64,000 bases of DNA from Spongiivirga sp046524175 (GTDB lineage Bacteria > Bacteroidota > Bacteroidia > Flavobacteriales > Flavobacteriaceae): positions 1 through 64,000 of the forward strand of contig NZ_JBEFZF010000007.1 in assembly GCF_046524175.1 (NCBI RefSeq). The letters are read 5' to 3'. A model generated the notes under the pieces. It was not told where the DNA came from. It saw only the letters and a list, made by a program, of their open reading frames with translations, and searched no databases. Position numbers and translations under genes: made by a program. This document shows, in pieces, positions 61,346 through 64,000 of the stretch (position 1 is the first letter of the stretch; each line of letters begins with the position of its first letter).

Positions 61346-62247
61346 TATAACTTTTCTGCTACGCGAAGCTTTGCACTTCGCGCCCTGTTGTTTTCTGCTA
61401 TTTCTACCGCTGTAGGCACGATGAGCCCACCTACTTTTTTCAAAGGCACATCCACCCTTCCAAACATGTCTTTTTCAGGCTCACCTTCAAACATTCCATT
61501 CCTAATAAACCGCTTCACTAATCGATCTTCAAGAGAGTGATAAGAGATTACTGACAACCTCCCCCCTTTAATCAAAACCTCCGGTACTTGCATCAAAAAC
61601 TCTTTAAGAGCCTCGATCTCTTGATTCACTTCTATGCGTATCGCTTGATATATTTGAGCCAACAATTTATTTTTCTTGTGCTGCGGCAGATGCTTTCTCA
61701 AAACCTCTTTTAGCTGCTCACTTGTTTTTATAGCTTCATTTGCTCTTGCATTCACAATCGTTGACGCTAGCTGATATGCATTTCGCAACTCTCCATATTG
61801 AAAGAACATCTCTCGCAGTGACTCTTCATCATAATCATTAATCACATGATATGCACTAAGCGCTCCCGTTTGATCCATCCGCATATCAAGCAATCCTTCA
61901 AATCGAGTTGAAAATCCTCGACTACCCTCATCAAACTGATGAGATGACACTCCAAAATCCCCTAAAATACCATCAACCTCCTTCACCCCATAAAACTTTA
62001 AGTATCGCTTTAAAAACCTAAAGTTTTGATTTATCAAAGTGAATCTAGAATCATCAATCGCGTTTTCCAGCGCATCTTTATCTTGATCAAACGCAAATAA
62101 CTTTCCTTCATCTCCTAGTCTGCTTAGTATTTCCTTTGAATGACCTCCCCCACCAAATGTTACATCTACATAAATCCCATCTTCCTTTATAGCGAGCCCA
62201 TCTACCGTTTCTTTCAGCAATACCGGATTATGATACATCTTCATCAT
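61345..62247 (-). CDS. rsmH: 16S rRNA (cytosine(1402)-N(4))-methyltransferase
   Basis: RsmH (MraW) methylates N4 of C1402 in 16S rRNA. The 300 residues show YHNPVLLKETVDGLA, the SAM site YVDVTFGGGGHSKEILSRLG, GILGDFGVSSHQFDEGSRGF, and the C-terminal GGRLSVISYHSLEDRLVKRF and NNRARSAKLRVAEKL. The start overlaps mraZ by 20 bp; three ATG codons (62247, 62244, 62238) are possible and the last would give MYHNPVLLKETV. Confidence 0.96.
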   Translation of the reverse strand: MMKMYHNPVLLKETVDGLAIKEDGIYVDVTFGGGGHSKEILSRLGDEGKLFAFDQDKDALENAIDDSRFTLINQNFRFLKRYLKFYGVKEVDGILGDFGVSSHQFDEGSRGFSTRFEGLLDMRMDQTGALSAYHVINDYDEESLREMFFQYGELRNAYQLASTIVNARANEAIKTSEQLKEVLRKHLPQHKKNKLLAQIYQAIRIEVNQEIEALKEFLMQVPEVLIKGGRLSVISYHSLEDRLVKRFIRNGMFEGEPEKDMFGRVDVPLKKVGGLIVPTAVEIAENNRARSAKLRVAEKL

Positions 62248-62692
62248 CGTTACCCATTACCTCTTCTGCCAGCTCAGCAAAGTCGACTGTAGCATCATTA
62301 ATTGCTTTTTCGTAGCGATCTTTATCCCATATTTCGATAATGTTCACCGCCGAAGACAGCACCAAATTCTTATTAATACCAGCAAACGCAACTAAGTCTT
62401 TTGGTATTTGCAATCGACCAGTACTATCTAATTCAACAGGTTTAACACCTGCCGAAAATCGTCGTATGAAATCGTTGTTCTTTGGCTTAAACCGATTCAG
62501 TTTCCCAACCTTTTGCATCATTTTTTCCCATTCATCAATCGGGTACAACTCCAAACAGGGCTGAAATACTGCGCGTTTTATAACAAAGCCTTTTTCAATG
62601 ATCGGATTGAGTTGTTTTTTCATTGCAACTGGCAACATGACGCGACCCTTCGCATCAACCTTACACTCGTATGTTCCTATCAATGAGTTCAT
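62228..62692 (-). CDS. mraZ: transcriptional regulator MraZ
   Basis: MraZ is an AbrB-like DNA-binding protein that controls the dcw cluster. The 154 residues contain two SpoVT/AbrB-type halves: SLIGTYECKVDAKGRVMLPV and AGVKPVELDSTGRLQIPKDL (each with the DxxGR motif). The ATG at 62692 gives the family N-terminus MNSLIGTYECK; an upstream TTG at 62698 is less likely. It is the first gene of the cluster and three MraZ boxes lie 50-79 bp upstream, consistent with autoregulation. Confidence 0.95.
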   Translation of the reverse strand: MNSLIGTYECKVDAKGRVMLPVAMKKQLNPIIEKGFVIKRAVFQPCLELYPIDEWEKMMQKVGKLNRFKPKNNDFIRRFSAGVKPVELDSTGRLQIPKDLVAFAGINKNLVLSSAVNIIEIWDKDRYEKAINDATVDFAELAEEVMGNDDEDVS

Positions 62693-62724
62693 CACCAAAT
62701 GACTTGGGGCATTTGTTTAAAAAT

Positions 62725-62732
62725 CAAATATA
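62725..62732 (-). promoter_or_regulatory. -7 element of the mraZ promoter
   Basis: On the minus strand this reads TATATTTG, matching the Bacteroidota -7 consensus TAnnTTTG, 32 bp upstream of the mraZ ATG. The MraZ boxes lie immediately upstream, over the expected -33 region. Confidence 0.6.
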
Positions 62733-62741
62733 TTGAAAAAT

Positions 62742-62771
62742 ATACCACATTTTACCACTTTATACCACTTT
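62742..62771 (-). promoter_or_regulatory. MraZ operator: three tandem 10-bp boxes
   Basis: On the minus strand the boxes read AAAGTGGTAT (62771-62762), AAAGTGGTAA (62761-62752) and AATGTGGTAT (62751-62742), exactly in a 10-bp phase. This fits AAAGTGKN3 repeats described for Mycoplasma MraZ and the 10-bp-spaced TGGG repeats bound by E. coli MraZ. A weaker fourth copy, off phase by one base, may lie at 62783-62792. Confidence 0.8.
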
Positions 62772-62931
62772 GTTAATAAATAATACCATCTTGAGATAAA
62801 ATAGCTTCCTCTCAACACATTAGAAGTGAAGTTGAACCTGATTAAACCCAGTTGAATTCTATCTGATTAAACTGACATATAATTTCTCTTAACCTGTTTA
62901 ATATTGCCAAGTTTCATAATTACTAAATGCC

Positions 62932-62939
62932 TATATTTG
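62932..62939 (+). promoter_or_regulatory. -7 element of the alpha/beta hydrolase gene
   Basis: TATATTTG matches the Bacteroidota -7 consensus and lies 25 bp upstream of the hydrolase ATG at 62965. The best upstream TTG is at 62904-62906, a slightly long spacing. Confidence 0.5.
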
Positions 62940-62964
62940 CGGTTGATATTTGCGAACCCGGCTA

Positions 62965-63729
62965 ATGAAAAACCACATAAAGAAGGAAGGAAAATTCAGT
63001 TATTTAGAAATAGGTGAAGGCACGCCAATTATCATTCTGCATGGTTTGATGGGAGGACTTAGTAACTTTGATGGCGTTACAGAACATTTCTCCCCTAAAG
63101 GCTATAAAATTGTCATTCCAGAACTTCCTATTTACGATATGTCTTTAATAAAGACTACCGTAAAAAGCTTTGCTACTTATCTTGAGGAGTTTATTGAGCA
63201 CAAAGAATTTGATCAGGTTATCCTTTTAGGAAATTCGCTTGGGGGGCATATTGGTCTACTTCACACTAAACTATTTCCAGAAAAAGTTAAGGGGCTGGTA
63301 ATCACTGGTAGCTCGGGATTATATGAAAGTGCCATGGGTGATAGTTACCCAAGAAGAAGTGACTATGAGTTTGTAAAAAAGAAAGCACAAGATGTTTTTT
63401 ACAATCCAGAAGTGGCATCAAAGGAAATAGTAGATGAAGTATTCGCGACTATCAATGATCGAAATAAGCTGGTTAAAACACTTGCTATTTCTAAAAGCGC
63501 CATCCGCCATAACATGTCTAAAGATTTACCACATATGAATACGCCTACCTGTATAATTTGGGGTAAAAACGATACAGTAACGCCACCAGAAGTAGCAACT
63601 GAATTTGAAAGCCTGCTTCCTGACGCTGAGCTATTTTGGATAGATGAATGTGGTCACGCTCCTATGATGGAACATCCTGACACCTTTAATGAACATTTAG
63701 CAACCTGGCTTGATAAAAGAGGGTTTTAA
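62965..63729 (+). CDS. alpha/beta hydrolase
   Basis: The 254-residue enzyme belongs to the alpha/beta hydrolase fold. The oxyanion-loop motif is ILHGLMGGLSNFDGV, the nucleophile Ser lies in the elbow LLGNSLGGHIGLL, the Asp is likely in IIWGKNDTVTPPEVA, and the His is in DECGHAPMMEHPD. No signal peptide is present. I place the start at the ATG giving MKNHIKKEGKFSYLE, which follows the promoter element; a TTG at 62950 is also in frame. It lies between the dcw cluster and engB, an arrangement I recall from other Flavobacteriia. The substrate is unknown. Confidence 0.88.
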   Translation: MKNHIKKEGKFSYLEIGEGTPIIILHGLMGGLSNFDGVTEHFSPKGYKIVIPELPIYDMSLIKTTVKSFATYLEEFIEHKEFDQVILLGNSLGGHIGLLHTKLFPEKVKGLVITGSSGLYESAMGDSYPRRSDYEFVKKKAQDVFYNPEVASKEIVDEVFATINDRNKLVKTLAISKSAIRHNMSKDLPHMNTPTCIIWGKNDTVTPPEVATEFESLLPDAELFWIDECGHAPMMEHPDTFNEHLATWLDKRGF

Positions 63730-63795
63730 GAAGGATTAAATAGCTACCGATTAAAATTTAAGAAGTCAAACCTATCTTAAAAACTAATGCTAAAA

Positions 63796-64000
63796 ATGAA
63801 AATCACTTCAGCCAATTTTGTTATTAGCAATAGCGATGTCAGCAAATGCCCGTCAAACAACTTGCCTGAATATGCTTTCATAGGTCGGTCGAATGTTGGT
63901 AAATCTTCACTAATCAATATGCTTACTAACCGAAAAAATCTTGCTAAAACTTCAGGCCGACCAGGAAAAACACAGTTAATTAATCACTTTATTATTAACA
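63796..64000 (+). CDS. engB: ribosome biogenesis GTPase EngB (YihA/YsxC), 5' part
   Basis: EngB is an essential GTPase for large-subunit assembly. The gene continues past the right edge; 68 codons are visible. They include the P-loop EYAFIGRSNVGKSSLINML and the switch region LAKTSGRPGKTQLINHF. I prefer the ATG at 63796 (MKITSANFVISNS) as family members start there; an in-frame ATG lies three codons upstream at 63787. Confidence 0.92.
   Translation, partial: MKITSANFVISNSDVSKCPSNNLPEYAFIGRSNVGKSSLINMLTNRKNLAKTSGRPGKTQLINHFIIN

Noticed and set aside
1..64000. CRISPR array, IS element, prophage or integrase
   Set aside because: No regularly spaced short repeats with unique spacers, no transposase or integrase motifs, and no phage structural genes were seen.

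Overview
The window is chromosomal DNA from a bacterium of the phylum Bacteroidota, most likely class Flavobacteriia. The evidence is its low G+C, a short primary sigma factor without region 1.1, a FtsZ with a very long C-terminal linker, a BspA-type/HYR-like surface protein, TamL, a FtsL-like protein in the dcw cluster, -7 promoter elements of the TAnnTTTG type, and almost no Shine-Dalgarno sequences. I cannot name the genus. No IS element, phage, CRISPR array or rRNA operon was found. There is one tRNA gene (Arg, UCG).

Layout. (1) 1-9.4 kb, minus strand: the N-terminal 1160 codons of a giant secreted repeat protein, a two-gene operon of unknown exported proteins, a NarL-type response regulator, and a propeller-type sensor kinase. 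Four copies of one 17-bp palindrome (CTACAT-N5-ATGTAG) lie 36-74 bp upstream of these four transcription units or genes, which looks like an undescribed, autoregulated two-component regulon. (2) 9.5-22 kb: core metabolism and housekeeping (pdhA-pdhC, an rRNA methyltransferase, tamL, fbaA, accD, rpsO, pnp), with clear intrinsic terminators and a structured pnp leader. (3) 22-27.5 kb: a DUF3575-like barrel protein and an AraC-type membrane regulator separated by a region with long inverted repeats, an Lcl_C-domain lipoprotein, and an ECF sigma factor overlapping a protein that appears to span both membranes (Dma-like anti-sigma). (4) 27.6-34.1 kb: rpoD, a cyclophilin lipoprotein, trpB2-doxX, rpe-ypdA, an MtfA-type peptidase and a DUF2721 protein.

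(5) 34.1-41.9 kb, minus strand: five tightly packed genes (PSCyt1-DUF1549-DUF1553, DUF1501, an NHL-type propeller, and two proteins sharing a chitobiase-like plus discoidin-like C-terminal half, one of them also carrying DUF2231, a haem site and LRR-like repeats). This resembles Planctomycetes-type cytochrome/DUF1501 clusters and has no assigned function. (6) 42.2-45.8 kb: a LytS/LytTR pair followed by a CocE-type lipoprotein hydrolase. (7) 46-62.7 kb, minus strand: tRNA-Arg, yqeY, and the complete dcw cluster in the order mraZ-rsmH-ftsL-ftsI-murE-mraY-murD-ftsW-murG-murC-ftsQ-ftsA-ftsZ. Three perfectly phased 10-bp MraZ boxes sit upstream of mraZ. (8) 62.9 kb to the end, plus strand: an alpha/beta hydrolase and the start of engB.

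The dcw genes supply peptidoglycan precursors (MurC-G, MraY) and the septal machinery (FtsA, Z, Q, L, I, W). accD, pdhAC and fbaA feed fatty-acid and central carbon metabolism. The most interesting accessory parts are the palindrome regulon at 3.5-9.4 kb, the five-gene cytochrome/DUF1501 operon, and the trans-envelope sigma/anti-sigma pair.
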